Assembly (NCBI RefSeq): GCF_007176755.1 | Contig: NZ_BJTV01000018.1 | Coordinates: forward strand, 62,001-126,000 | DNA from: Streptomyces sp. 1-11 | GTDB lineage: Bacteria > Actinomycetota > Actinomycetes > Streptomycetales > Streptomycetaceae | Length of the DNA: 64,000 nt | Reading direction: 5' to 3' | In this document: one piece after another, positions 17,724 through 26,275 of the stretch | Position numbering within the stretch: the stretch's first letter is position 1 | Layout of the letters: each line of letters begins with the position of its first letter | Notes under the pieces: model-generated | Told to the model about the DNA's origin: nothing | Database searches by the model: none | What the model saw: the letters and a program-made list of their open reading frames with translations, nothing else | Program-made: the position numbers and the translations under genes

Positions 17724-18875
17724 ATGGACGACGAACAGCAGCACCCCGAACCGGGACCCCTCGCCGGGTTCACCGTGGGCGTCACCGCCGCGCGCCGTGC
17801 CGAGGAACTGGGCGCGCTGCTCCAGCGGCGCGGCGCCGCCGTGCTGCACGCGCCCGCCCTGCGCATCGTGCCGCTCGCCGACGACGGCGAACTGCTCGCC
17901 TCCACCGAGGAGCTGCTCGGCCGGGCGCCGGACGTCGTGGTGGCCACCACCGCGATCGGCTTCCGGGGTTGGATCGAGGCCGCCGACGGATGGGGGCTCG
18001 GGGAGGCGCTGCTCGAACGCCTCCGGGGCGTGGAGCTGCTGGCCCGCGGGCCCAAGGTGAAGGGGGCCGTACGGGCGGCCGGGCTGACCGAGTCGTGGTC
18101 GCCGTCCAGCGAGTCCATGGCCGAGGTGCTCGACCGGCTGCTGGAGGAGGGCGTCGACGGGCGCCGGCTCGCCGTACAGCTGCACGGCGAGCCGCTGCCG
18201 GGGTTCGTGGAGTCGCTGCGGGCCGGGGGAGCGGAGGTCGTCCCGGTGCCGGTGTACCGGTGGATGCCGCCGGAGGACCTCGGACCCGTCGACCGGCTGC
18301 TGGACGCCGTCGTGGCCCGCGCGGTGGACGCGCTCACCTTCACCAGCGCGCCCGCCGCCGCGTCCCTGCTGTCGCGGGCCGAGGAGCGCGGGCTGCTCGG
18401 CGAGCTGCTGGCCGCGCTCGGCCACGACGTGCTGCCCGCCTGCGTGGGCCCGGTGACCGCGCTGCCCCTGCAGGCCCGGGGCGTGGACACGGTGCAGCCG
18501 GAGCGGTTCCGGCTCGGGCCGCTCGTACAGCTCCTGTGCCAGGAACTGCCCACGCGGGCACGGACGTTGCCGGTCGCCGGGCACCAGGTGGCGATTCGCG
18601 GCCACGCGGTGCTGGTGGACGGGGAGCTGCGGCCGGTGCCGCCGGCCGGCATGGCGCTGCTGCGGGCGCTGGCGCGGCGGCCGGGCTGGGTGGTGGCCCG
18701 CGCCGAACTGCTGCGGGCGCTGCCGGGCGCGGGGCGCGACGAACACGCGGTGGAGACCGCGATGGCCCGGCTGCGCACGGCCCTCGGCACGCCCAGGCTG
18801 ATCCAGACGGTGGTCAAACGGGGCTACCGGCTGGCCCTGGACCCGGCCGCGGACTCGAAGTACGCGGACGCCTGA
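17724..18875 (+). CDS. nnaR: HemD-domain / winged-helix transcriptional regulator (NnaR-like)
   Basis: A 383-aa two-domain protein. Residues 12-265 form a uroporphyrinogen-III synthase-like fold; residues about 280-375 form an OmpR/PhoB-type winged helix (VPPAGMALLRALARRPGWVV, then VETAMARLRTAL and VVKRGYRL). NnaR of S. coelicolor has this architecture and, with GlnR, activates nitrate and nitrite reduction genes. The adjacency to narK supports that role. AGGAG sits 6 nt before ATG 17724. Whether the HemD domain retains enzymatic activity cannot be judged; a bifunctional heme enzyme is the alternative reading. Confidence 0.85.
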   Translation: MDDEQQHPEPGPLAGFTVGVTAARRAEELGALLQRRGAAVLHAPALRIVPLADDGELLASTEELLGRAPDVVVATTAIGFRGWIEAADGWGLGEALLERLRGVELLARGPKVKGAVRAAGLTESWSPSSESMAEVLDRLLEEGVDGRRLAVQLHGEPLPGFVESLRAGGAEVVPVPVYRWMPPEDLGPVDRLLDAVVARAVDALTFTSAPAAASLLSRAEERGLLGELLAALGHDVLPACVGPVTALPLQARGVDTVQPERFRLGPLVQLLCQELPTRARTLPVAGHQVAIRGHAVLVDGELRPVPPAGMALLRALARRPGWVVARAELLRALPGAGRDEHAVETAMARLRTALGTPRLIQTVVKRGYRLALDPAADSKYADA

Positions 18876-19008
18876 GCCGCGGGCCGCCCCGCGGATCCGC
18901 CGGGAAGCCGCCGCGAAGACCGTCCGAAGGCTTCCGCGCGCCGGGCGGCACGGGCACTGTGAAGGGGAGCGACGCAACGGTCCCCCTGTCCTAGGCGGTG
19001 GCAGGCAC

Positions 19009-19656
19009 ATGACGCTGAGTACGGCCCCGGCCCCGAACGAGCCGCGGTTCGACGCCGGTCGGATCTGCCTGGACCTCCTCGCGACCGCGCATCCGGCCGA
19101 ACGGCTGGACGCGGTCGAGCCGTTGCGCGCCTGGATCGCCGCCGCCGGGCTGGTGCCGCCCGGCACCCCGCTGGGGCACGCCGACGCCTCCTGGCCGGCG
19201 CGGTTCCGGGAACTGCGCGCGGACGTGCAGCAGTTGCTGCGTGGCAGTGGCAGTGGCAGTGGCAGTGGCAGTGGCAGTGGCAGTGGCAGCGGCAGTGGCA
19301 GTGGCCCGGCGGACCGGCGGCCGTACGACCGTGCGCTCGGCCGGCTCAACGAGGCCGCCCGCGCCGCGCCGCCGGCCCCGCGCGCGGTGCGCGGCGCGGA
19401 CGGCGCGCTGGTGCGGGAGCTGGCCCGGGCGCCCGAGTGCGCGGGGCTGCTGGCGCTCGTCGCGCGGGACGCCGTGGAACTGCTCACCGACCCCGTGGCG
19501 CGGGCCGCGGTCCGCGAGTGCGAGGGCGACAGCTGCCCCCTGGTGTACCTGGACACCTCCCGGGGGCACCGGCGGCGCTGGTGCTCGAGCGAGGTGTGCG
19601 GCAACCGGGAGCGGGTGGCCCGGCACCGGCGGCGGGCGGCCCTCGCGCGAACCTGA
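19009..19656 (+). CDS. CGNR zinc-finger regulator with ABATE domain and Gly-Ser repeat
   Basis: A 215-aa predicted regulator. The N-terminal ABATE (stress-induced) domain starts with RFDAGRICLDLLATAHP; the C-terminal CGNR zinc finger (about 165-210) has CEGDSC and WCSSEVCGNRERVARHRRR, supplying four cysteines and a basic DNA-contact tail. The middle carries a GS dipeptide repeated ten times (about residues 79-98), encoded by a hexanucleotide microsatellite that interrupts a region usually of defined length. ATG 19009 has GGCAGG upstream. Target genes are unknown. Confidence 0.82.
   Translation: MTLSTAPAPNEPRFDAGRICLDLLATAHPAERLDAVEPLRAWIAAAGLVPPGTPLGHADASWPARFRELRADVQQLLRGSGSGSGSGSGSGSGSGSGSGPADRRPYDRALGRLNEAARAAPPAPRAVRGADGALVRELARAPECAGLLALVARDAVELLTDPVARAAVRECEGDSCPLVYLDTSRGHRRRWCSSEVCGNRERVARHRRRAALART
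19243..19302 (+). repeat. (GGCAGT)10 hexanucleotide microsatellite
   Basis: Ten contiguous 6-bp units, nine GGCAGT and one GGCAGC (eighth unit), inside the CGNR gene. Changes in copy number keep the frame and would alter only linker length. Confidence 0.97.
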
Positions 19657-19940
19657 CCGCCCGGTACGTCCCTTCTGCCGCGAAGCGGCGGCGAACGCCC
19701 TTGCCGCGTGCCGAGTGATGTGCGCAACACCCGGTTTGGCGGCCCGTGCGCCCGGGCAGCGGGGCCGCCGTGGCGATGTGCCGGAAATGTAAACATCATG
19801 CGGTGGGAATGTGTGCGCATGTCCCCCTCCGGCGGCCGTCTCCGGGAAAACTGTCACCTCACTTTGAACAGCGGGCCGCCGCTGTCCGTACCGGTGGGCG
19901 AGCGACCGACTGGGGGAACCCCCGGACACCGGAGGTGGGC

Positions 19941-20519
19941 GTGCGCAAGGATGCGGCCGTGGCCAATGAACGTGGATCGAGGGCCCGACATCGCATGTCC
20001 TCACAGCCCTCGGAACCCGACGAGGAGCTGATGCGTGCGCTCTACCGCGAACACGCCGGACCCCTGCTCGCCTACGTCCTCAGGCTGGTCGCCGGAGACC
20101 GGCAGCGCGCCGAGGACGTCGTGCAGGAGACGCTCATCCGTGCCTGGAAGAACGCCGGTCAGCTCAATCGGGCGACCGGTTCGGTACGCCCCTGGCTGGT
20201 GACGGTCGCGCGCCGCATCGTCATCGACGGCCACCGCAGCCGGCAGGCCCGGCCGCAGGAGGTCGATCCGTCGCCGCTGGAGGTCATCCCCGCGGAGGAC
20301 GAGATCGACAAGGCGCTGTGGCTGATGACGCTGTCGGACGCGCTCGACGACCTGACCCCGGCGCACCGGGAGGTCCTCGTCGAGACGTACTTCAAGGGGC
20401 GTACGGTCAATGAGGCGGCCCAGACGCTGGGCATCCCGAGCGGCACGGTGCGCTCCCGGGTGTTCTACGCCCTGCGGTCGATGAAGCTGGCACTGGAGGA
20501 GCGGGGGGTGACGGCGTGA
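19941..20519 (+). CDS. sigU: ECF-family RNA polymerase sigma factor (SigU-like)
   Basis: A 192-aa ECF sigma factor. Region 2 (about residues 28-95) contains LYREHAGPLLAYVLRL and AEDVVQETLIRAWKN; region 4 (about 130-180) contains LTPAHREVLVETYF and IPSGTVRSRVFYALRSMK. GTG 19941 is chosen because GGAGGTG lies 4-5 nt upstream; ATG 19995 would give a shorter protein that also keeps region 2. It overlaps the downstream anti-sigma gene, so the pair is coupled. By position it matches sigU of S. coelicolor, whose release affects aerial growth and secreted proteins. The name rests on context and memory. Confidence 0.85.
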   Translation: MRKDAAVANERGSRARHRMSSQPSEPDEELMRALYREHAGPLLAYVLRLVAGDRQRAEDVVQETLIRAWKNAGQLNRATGSVRPWLVTVARRIVIDGHRSRQARPQEVDPSPLEVIPAEDEIDKALWLMTLSDALDDLTPAHREVLVETYFKGRTVNEAAQTLGIPSGTVRSRVFYALRSMKLALEERGVTA

Positions 20520-21352
20520 TGAGCAGCGGGTACGGGGGAATGCAAGGATTCGGCCCGGGTGGTCCGGGTATTTCTGGACCCATGAGCCCCAGTCAGGGAT
20601 CTTCGGTGCCGAGCGAGCACGAGACCGTGGGCGCCTACGCCCTCGGGCTCCTCGACGACGCCGAGGCGACCGCCTTCGAGGCGCACCTCGCCAGCTGCGA
20701 GTGGTGCGCCCAGCAACTGGACGAGCTGGCCGGCATGGAGCCGATGCTGGCCGCGCTGGCGGACCTGCCGGGTTCCGGCAGCACCCCGGCGATCGGCGAG
20801 TCGCTGTCCGCGAGGCCCAGCCCGCGACTGGTGGAGAAGCTGGTCGACGAGGTCTCCGAACGGCGTGCGCGCAAGCGGCGCAAGGGCTTCTACCTGGTCG
20901 CGGCCGCCGCCGCGCTGATCATCGGCGGCCCGGTGGCCGTCATGGCGGTGAACGGCGGCGACCAGGGGCAGACGGCCAGGCCGCTGGCGGCCACCGCGCA
21001 GACGACGTTCGACCAGCTCCCGGACAAGCACAGCGGCAGCGACAGCACCACGGGCGCCAGCGCGACCGTCGCCATGGGCGAGAAGGACTGGGGCACCTCG
21101 GCCGTCCTCGAGCTCAAGGGCGTCAAGGGGCCGCTGAAGTGCTCGCTGGTCGCCGTCAGCAGCAACGGCGACCGCCAGACCCTGGGGTCCTGGTCCGTGC
21201 CCAAGTGGGGCTACGGCATCCCGGACGCCAAGGCCCCGGAGTCCCGCAAACCGCTGTACATCGGCGGCGGCACCGCGCTGAAGCCCGACGAGATCGATCA
21301 CTTCGAGGTGACCACCTTCGACGGCAAGAAGCTCGTGCAGGTGGATGCGTAG
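20519..21352 (+). CDS. rsuA: Zinc-containing anti-sigma factor, membrane-bound (RsuA-like)
   Basis: Single-pass anti-sigma factor of 277 aa. The cytoplasmic ZAS domain (about 30-75) carries the Hx3Cx2C motif EAHLASCEWCAQ. The transmembrane helix is about 123-142 (FYLVAAAAALIIGGPVAVMAV) and the outside domain of about 130 residues resembles anti-sigma K/RskA C-terminal domains (SAVLELKGV, GSWSVPKWG). TGATG at 20517-20521 overlaps the sigU stop; a GTG at 20516 would add one Met. It should hold SigU inactive until a signal triggers release, possibly by proteolysis, which is inferred from RskA-type systems. Confidence 0.87.
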   Translation: MSSGYGGMQGFGPGGPGISGPMSPSQGSSVPSEHETVGAYALGLLDDAEATAFEAHLASCEWCAQQLDELAGMEPMLAALADLPGSGSTPAIGESLSARPSPRLVEKLVDEVSERRARKRRKGFYLVAAAAALIIGGPVAVMAVNGGDQGQTARPLAATAQTTFDQLPDKHSGSDSTTGASATVAMGEKDWGTSAVLELKGVKGPLKCSLVAVSSNGDRQTLGSWSVPKWGYGIPDAKAPESRKPLYIGGGTALKPDEIDHFEVTTFDGKKLVQVDA

Positions 21353-21442
21353 TCCCGCGCGGGCGGACGCGTAGTCACGTAGCCTTGCCGGGTCCCCTTC
21401 GCGTACGGTTGACGGCTGCCCAGCACGTCAGAAGGGGGCCCG

Positions 21443-23770
21443 GTGGCCGCTCAGGTTCAGCAGTCCGCGGTCGGCTCGGTACACGACGCTCAGGATTCCG
21501 TTCGTGACCGGGAGATCAGCGTCGAGCAGGAACATCTCGACCGGGTGTACCGGCGTCTCGAGGAGAAGATCCACGAGGCCGAGTTCCTGATGAACGACGC
21601 GGCCAAGCGCGGCCAGGTCGGCACGCCGGGCGCACTGGCCGAGCGGGACGCCCAGGTGTTCCGGGCCGGCATCCACCTGAACCGGCTCAACAACGAGTTC
21701 GAGGACTTCCTCTTCGGGCGGATCGACCTGCTGGCCGGCAAGGACGGCAAGAAGGGCCCCGACGGCGCCTACACCGCGGTCGAGCCGGCCGAGGGCGCGG
21801 TCCGGCCCGACAACACCGCCGACATCGCCGAGACCCTGCACATCGGGCGGATCGGCGTGCTCGACGCGGACTACGCCCCGCTGGTCATCGACTGGCGGGC
21901 CCCGGCCGCCGCGCCGTTCTACCGGTCCACCCCCCGGGACCCGGGCCGGGTCGTGCGCCGCCGGGTCATCCGCTCCAAGGGCCGCCGGGTCCTCGGGGTC
22001 GAGGACGACCTGATGCGCCCCGAGCTGCGGGCGTTCCTCGACGGGCGGGAACTGCCCGTCATCGGCGACGGCGCCCTGATGGCCGCCCTGGGCCAGGCCC
22101 GCAGTCACACGATGCGGGACATCGTCTCCTCCATCCAGGCCGAGCAGGACCTGGTCATCCGCGCCCCCGCCGCCTCCGTCACCTACGTCGAGGGCGGCCC
22201 CGGCACCGGCAAGACCGCGGTCGCCCTGCACCGCGCCGCCTACCTGCTCTACCAGGACCGCAGACGCTACGCGGGCGGCATCCTGATCGTCTCGCCGACC
22301 CCGCTGCTGGTGGCCTACACCGAGGGCGTGCTGCCCTCGCTCGGCGAGGAGGGCCAGGTCGCGATCCGCGCCATCGGCTCGCTCGTCGACGGCGCCGAGG
22401 CCACGCTGTACGACTCCCCGTCCGTGGCCCGCGCCAAGGGCTCGTACCGCATGCTGAAGGTGCTGCGGAAGGCCGCCCGCGGCGCGCTGGAGCTGAACGA
22501 TTCGCCGGAGCGGCTGCGGGTCGTGGCCTTCGGGCGCCGCCTCGAACTGGAGGCCGACGAACTGGCGGGCATCCGCCGCACCGCCCTCGGCGGCACCGCG
22601 CCGGTCAACCTGCTGCGCCCGCGCGCCCGCAAGCTGCTCCTGGACGCGCTGTGGGCCAGGTCCGGCGCGGCCGGCCGGCACACCGACCCGGAGCTGGCCG
22701 CCGAGCTGCGGTCCTCCTTCGACGAGGACGTGGCCGGCGAGGACCCGTTCATCGCCTTCCTCGACGCCTGGTGGCCGGAGCTGACCCCGAGGGGCGTCCT
22801 CGACGCCATGGCGGACGAGCGGCGGCTCGGCCGCTGGGCGCGCCGGATCCTCAACCCCGGCGAGGTCCGCAAGGTCGCCCGCTCCCTGCGCCGGGAGGGC
22901 TGCTCGGTGCACGACATCGCCATGCTGGACGAGCTGCAGGCGATCCTCGGCGCCCCGGCCCGGCCGCGCAGGAAGCGCGAACTGGATCCGCTGGACCAGC
23001 TGACCGGTCTGGACGAGCTGATGCCGGTGCGCGAGGAGACCCAGCGGGAGCGGGCCGAGCGCCTGGCCCAGGAGCGCACCGAGTACGCCCACGTCATCGT
23101 GGACGAGGCCCAGGACCTCACGCCGATGCAGTGGCGGATGGTCGGCCGCCGTGGCCGGCACGCCACCTGGACGGTCGTCGGCGACCCCGCGCAGTCCTCC
23201 TGGTCCGACCCGGACGAGGCCGCAGAGGCCCGCGACGAGGCGCTCGGCACCCGTCCCCGGCGCCGCTTCCGGCTCACCGTCAACTACCGCAACCCCGCCG
23301 AGATCGCGGAGCTGGCCGCCAAGGTGCTGGCCCTCGCCATGCCCGGCTCCGAGTCGCCCTCCGCGGTGCGGTCCACCGGGGTCGAGCCGCGTTTCGTGAC
23401 GGTGGGCGACGGATCCGGCGCGGGCGCGCGCGACGCCCTGGAGAAGACCGTGCGCGCGGAGGCCGAGCGGCTGCTCGGCCTGGTTGACGGCACGGTCGGG
23501 GTGGTCGTCGCCATGAACCGGCGCGAGGAGGCCCGCCGCTGGCTGGCCGGGCTCGGCGACCGGGTGGTGGCGCTCGGCAGCCTGGAGGCCAAGGGCCTGG
23601 AGTACGACGCCACGGTGGTCGTCTCACCGGCGGAGATCGCCGACGAGTCGCCGGCCGGACTGCGCGTGCTGTACGTCGCGCTGACCCGGGCCACCCAGCA
23701 GCTCACGGTGGTCTCCGGCGAGCGGGACGAGCCGGACGCGGCGGGCGTCCCGGACCTGCTAAGGGACTGA
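21443..23770 (+). CDS. helD: HelD-like RNA polymerase-associated UvrD-family ATPase
   Basis: A 775-aa SF1 motor. An N-terminal antiparallel coiled-coil (about 15-75, EQEHLDRVYRRLEEKIHEAEF) is the part that enters the RNAP secondary channel in HelD. Walker A GGPGTGKTAVALHRAA is near 250-265, motif II VDEAQDLTPMQW near 553, and motif VI is LYVALTRATQQLTVV near the C-terminus. Family members strip stalled or rifamycin-blocked RNAP from DNA. The GTG at 21443 has AAGGGGG upstream. I saw no long rifamycin-associated inverted repeat in the 90 bp before it, so inducible HelR-type regulation is not supported here. Confidence 0.85.
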   Translation: MAAQVQQSAVGSVHDAQDSVRDREISVEQEHLDRVYRRLEEKIHEAEFLMNDAAKRGQVGTPGALAERDAQVFRAGIHLNRLNNEFEDFLFGRIDLLAGKDGKKGPDGAYTAVEPAEGAVRPDNTADIAETLHIGRIGVLDADYAPLVIDWRAPAAAPFYRSTPRDPGRVVRRRVIRSKGRRVLGVEDDLMRPELRAFLDGRELPVIGDGALMAALGQARSHTMRDIVSSIQAEQDLVIRAPAASVTYVEGGPGTGKTAVALHRAAYLLYQDRRRYAGGILIVSPTPLLVAYTEGVLPSLGEEGQVAIRAIGSLVDGAEATLYDSPSVARAKGSYRMLKVLRKAARGALELNDSPERLRVVAFGRRLELEADELAGIRRTALGGTAPVNLLRPRARKLLLDALWARSGAAGRHTDPELAAELRSSFDEDVAGEDPFIAFLDAWWPELTPRGVLDAMADERRLGRWARRILNPGEVRKVARSLRREGCSVHDIAMLDELQAILGAPARPRRKRELDPLDQLTGLDELMPVREETQRERAERLAQERTEYAHVIVDEAQDLTPMQWRMVGRRGRHATWTVVGDPAQSSWSDPDEAAEARDEALGTRPRRRFRLTVNYRNPAEIAELAAKVLALAMPGSESPSAVRSTGVEPRFVTVGDGSGAGARDALEKTVRAEAERLLGLVDGTVGVVVAMNRREEARRWLAGLGDRVVALGSLEAKGLEYDATVVVSPAEIADESPAGLRVLYVALTRATQQLTVVSGERDEPDAAGVPDLLRD

Positions 23771-23830
23771 TCTCGAGGAAGTCCCCGCGCCGGGAATGGG
23801 CCTCCGGCGTCTGTTTGTTAGCCTTGACGT

Positions 23831-23965
23831 GGCACCGGCCCGATCCAAGCCCCCGGGCCCAACCTTCGTCCCTCAGAGGGACCACTTGCCGCGAGGCGAG
23901 CATGGCGGGTCGGTGTCATGAACGTGAGAGAGGCCCACGTCCGATGTGACGTGGGCCTCTTTCTT
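23831..23965 (+). ncRNA. Candidate small RNA
   Basis: TAGCCT at 23819-23824 could be a -10 box, giving a transcript start near 23831. The transcript would end at the strong terminator at 23929-23966, a length of about 135 nt without an ORF. The terminator lies 159 nt after the helD stop, too far for a simple helD terminator. I recall that an sRNA was reported near SCO2952 in S. coelicolor, but I cannot verify it. Boundaries are inferred; a long helD 3' UTR is the alternative. Confidence 0.45.
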
Positions 23966-23966
23966 T
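23929..23966 (+). terminator. Strong intrinsic terminator
   Basis: A perfect 13-bp stem (23929-23941 with 23948-23960), 6-nt loop and the tail TTCTTT. Confidence 0.92.
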
Positions 23967-24123
23967 GGCCGATCACCTCTCGTATTGTGGAAGTTGTTTT
24001 CCGAAAAGACGTGCCGTCATGAACACAACGTCCGCAATCCGGGGCGACTACCACGTACTCAGGGGTAGGTGCGACGATCGGACGGCACAACTCGCGACAC
24101 GGTGAAAGCAGAGGAAGTCGGCC

Positions 24124-25539
24124 ATGGCAACGGCGCCCAGCGTCTCCTACTCGATGACCATCCGGCTGGAGGTGCCCGCGAGCGGAACCGCCGTCTCGCA
24201 GCTCACCAACGCCGTGGAGTCCTCCGGAGGCTCGGTCACCGGCCTCGACGTCACCGCGTCCGGCCACGAGAAACTCCGTATCGACGTCACCATCGCCGCC
24301 ACCTCGACGGCCCACGCCGACGAGATCGTGGGCAAGCTGCGGGGCATCGAGGGCGTCACCCTCGGCAAGGTCTCCGACCGTACGTTCCTGATGCACCTCG
24401 GCGGCAAGATCGAGATGGCGTCCAAGCACCCCATCCGCAACCGTGACGACCTGTCGATGATCTACACGCCCGGCGTGGCCCGGGTCTGCATGGCGATCGC
24501 CGAGAACCCCGAGGACGCCCGCCGCCTCACCATCAAGCGCAACTCCGTTGCTGTCGTGACGGACGGTTCCGCCGTGCTGGGCCTGGGCAACATCGGCCCG
24601 AAGGCCGCGCTGCCCGTGATGGAGGGCAAGGCGGCCCTCTTCAAGCGCTTCGCCGGCATCGACGCCTGGCCGATCTGCCTGGACACCCAGGACACCGACG
24701 CCATCGTCGAGATCGTCAAGGCGATCGCCCCCGGGTTCGCCGGCATCAACCTCGAGGACATCTCCGCCCCCCGCTGCTTCGAGATCGAGGCCCGGCTGCG
24801 CGAGGCCCTCGACATCCCGGTCTTCCACGACGACCAGCACGGCACCGCGATCGTCGTCCTCGCCGCCCTGACCAACGCGCTGCGCTGCACCGGCAAGGCG
24901 ATCGAGAACATCCGGGTCGTGATGTCCGGGGCGGGCGCGGCCGGCACCGCCATCCTCAAGCTGCTGATCGCCGCCGGCGTGAAGAACGCCGTGGTGGCCG
25001 ACATCCGCGGTGTCGTCCACTCCGGCCGCGAGGACCTGGTGGACGCCCCGGCCGACTCCCCGCTGCGCTGGATCGCGGACAACACCAACCCGGAGAACCT
25101 CACCGGCACCCTGAAGGAGGCCGTGCACGGCGCCGACGTCTTCATCGGCGTCTCGGCCCCGAACGTCCTGGACGGCGACGACGTGGCCGCCATGGCCGAC
25201 GGCGCCATCGTCTTCGCGCTCGCGAACCCCGACCCCGAGGTCGACCCGGCGATCGCCCGGCAGACGGCCGCCGTGGTGGCCACCGGCCGCTCCGACTTCC
25301 CGAACCAGATCAACAACGTGCTGGTCTTCCCGGGTGTCTTCCGCGGCCTGCTGGACGCCCAGTCGCGTACCGTCAACACCGAGATGATGCTCGCCGCCGC
25401 GAAGGCGCTCGCCGACGTGGTGACCGAGGACGAGCTGAACCCGAACTACATCATCCCGAGCGTCTTCAACGACAAGGTCGCGGGCGCGGTGGCCGGTGCG
25501 GTCCGGGAGGCGGCGAAGGCCGTCGGCGCGGCGTCCTAG
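24124..25539 (+). CDS. NAD(P)-dependent malic enzyme with N-terminal ACT domain
   Basis: A 471-aa enzyme that oxidatively decarboxylates malate to pyruvate, linking the TCA cycle and gluconeogenic carbon. Residues 1-85 are an ACT-like regulatory domain (VSYSMTIRLEVPASGTAVSQ). The catalytic part has the YTPGVA motif, a VTDGSAVLGLGNIG loop, HDDQHGTA and the Rossmann GAGAAGTAI. Length about 470 with ACT domain is typical of Streptomyces NAD-type malic enzymes. GAGGAAG lies about 6 nt before ATG 24124. Cofactor specificity cannot be fixed from sequence alone. Confidence 0.9.
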   Translation: MATAPSVSYSMTIRLEVPASGTAVSQLTNAVESSGGSVTGLDVTASGHEKLRIDVTIAATSTAHADEIVGKLRGIEGVTLGKVSDRTFLMHLGGKIEMASKHPIRNRDDLSMIYTPGVARVCMAIAENPEDARRLTIKRNSVAVVTDGSAVLGLGNIGPKAALPVMEGKAALFKRFAGIDAWPICLDTQDTDAIVEIVKAIAPGFAGINLEDISAPRCFEIEARLREALDIPVFHDDQHGTAIVVLAALTNALRCTGKAIENIRVVMSGAGAAGTAILKLLIAAGVKNAVVADIRGVVHSGREDLVDAPADSPLRWIADNTNPENLTGTLKEAVHGADVFIGVSAPNVLDGDDVAAMADGAIVFALANPDPEVDPAIARQTAAVVATGRSDFPNQINNVLVFPGVFRGLLDAQSRTVNTEMMLAAAKALADVVTEDELNPNYIIPSVFNDKVAGAVAGAVREAAKAVGAAS

Positions 25540-25553
25540 GCGCCGTACCGTAG

Positions 25554-25594
25554 GGTGCAGGGGCTGTGAGGATCGACACGGCAGCCCCCGCACC
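25554..25594 (+). terminator. Terminator after the malic enzyme gene
   Basis: GGTGC-A-GGGGCTG (25554-25566) pairs with CAGCCCC-C-GCACC (25582-25594), with one internal mismatch and a 15-nt loop. Confidence 0.7.
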
Positions 25595-25809
25595 GGCGCG
25601 TCGTGGAACCTCCCACTGGCGGACGCCCTCTAGGGTGACGGCCGAGCAGGCGCTTTTCGTGTGACTCCCTAGGGTGTTCTCACGACTCCTACGGGTGCCG
25701 GATTGGCATTACCGCCGCAGGTAGGGGCAGGATGCGTCTTTGGGCGCGAGCGCATCGGCATCGATCTCACCTCACGCCTCAACGGCAAGAAGAACACGGG
25801 AGTAACAAC

Positions 25810-26091
25810 ATGAACCGCAGTGAGCTGGTGGCCGCGCTGGCCGACCGCGCCGAGGTGACCCGCAAGGACGCCGACGCCGTTCTGGCCGCGTTCGCCGAGG
25901 TCGTCGGCGACATCGTCTCCAAGGGCGACGAGAAGGTCACCATCCCCGGCTTCCTGACCTTCGAGCGCACCCACCGTGCCGCTCGCACCGCGCGCAACCC
26001 GCAGACCGGCGAGCCCATCAACATCCCGGCCGGCTACAGCGTGAAGGTCTCCGCGGGCTCCAAGCTCAAGGAAGCGGCCAAGGGCAAGTAA
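25810..26091 (+). CDS. hup: DNA-binding protein HU
   Basis: Nucleoid protein of 93 aa, the short HU without a lysine-rich tail. MNRSELVAALADRAEVTRKDA opens the dimer helices; the arm sequence TARNPQTGEPINIPA contains the conserved proline that intercalates in the minor groove. GGGAG lies about 8 nt before ATG 25810. It is the vegetative HU type (HupA) of Streptomyces. About 270 bp of upstream sequence without ORFs presumably carries a strong promoter, not resolved here. Confidence 0.95.
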   Translation: MNRSELVAALADRAEVTRKDADAVLAAFAEVVGDIVSKGDEKVTIPGFLTFERTHRAARTARNPQTGEPINIPAGYSVKVSAGSKLKEAAKGK

Positions 26092-26169
26092 GCGGAAGCC
26101 GCTCCGCTGGGTGGCGCCGGGTGACTGGAGCGCCGTTCTGACGCAGCGCCGCGGGTGACCGCGGGTTCG

Positions 26170-26209
26170 CTGTGGCTGGTCGCGCAGTTCCCCGCGCCCC
26201 TTGGGGCGC
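26170..26209 (+). repeat. Interspersed REP-like element
   Basis: Bases 26170-26209 include the string GTCGCGCAGTTCCCCGCGCC followed by an inverted repeat (GCGCCCC-TT-GGGGCGC). I recognise this string as one that recurs between genes across Streptomyces genomes. Only this copy was seen in the window. Confidence 0.55.
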
Positions 26210-26223
26210 CTCAGCCAAAGACG

Positions 26224-26268
26224 CCGAAAGGGCGGCCTCCCTCATTCCGAGGGAGGCCGCCCTTTCGG
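26224..26268. terminator. Bidirectional terminator between hup and murA
   Basis: A perfect 20-bp stem (26224-26243 with 26249-26268) and 5-nt loop lie between two converging genes. Confidence 0.93.
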
Positions 26269-26275
26269 TTGCCGG

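Larger units (their letters stand above)
23771..24123 (+). other. Gene-free interval between helD and the malic enzyme gene
   Basis: These 353 bp have no credible ORF. They hold a candidate small RNA with its own terminator (see separate entries) and, at 23985-24010, an A/T-rich stretch that includes the weak dyad GGAA-N6-TTCC and probably belongs to the malic-enzyme promoter. Confidence 0.6.

Noticed and set aside
11312..19822. Shared TGTGCGCA-type string before matA (11314) and sigU (19811)
   Set aside because: Eight to ten GC-rich bases are expected by chance in this composition and spacing to starts differs.
21353..21442. Rifamycin-associated element before helD
   Set aside because: No long inverted repeat of that type is present in the 90 bp.
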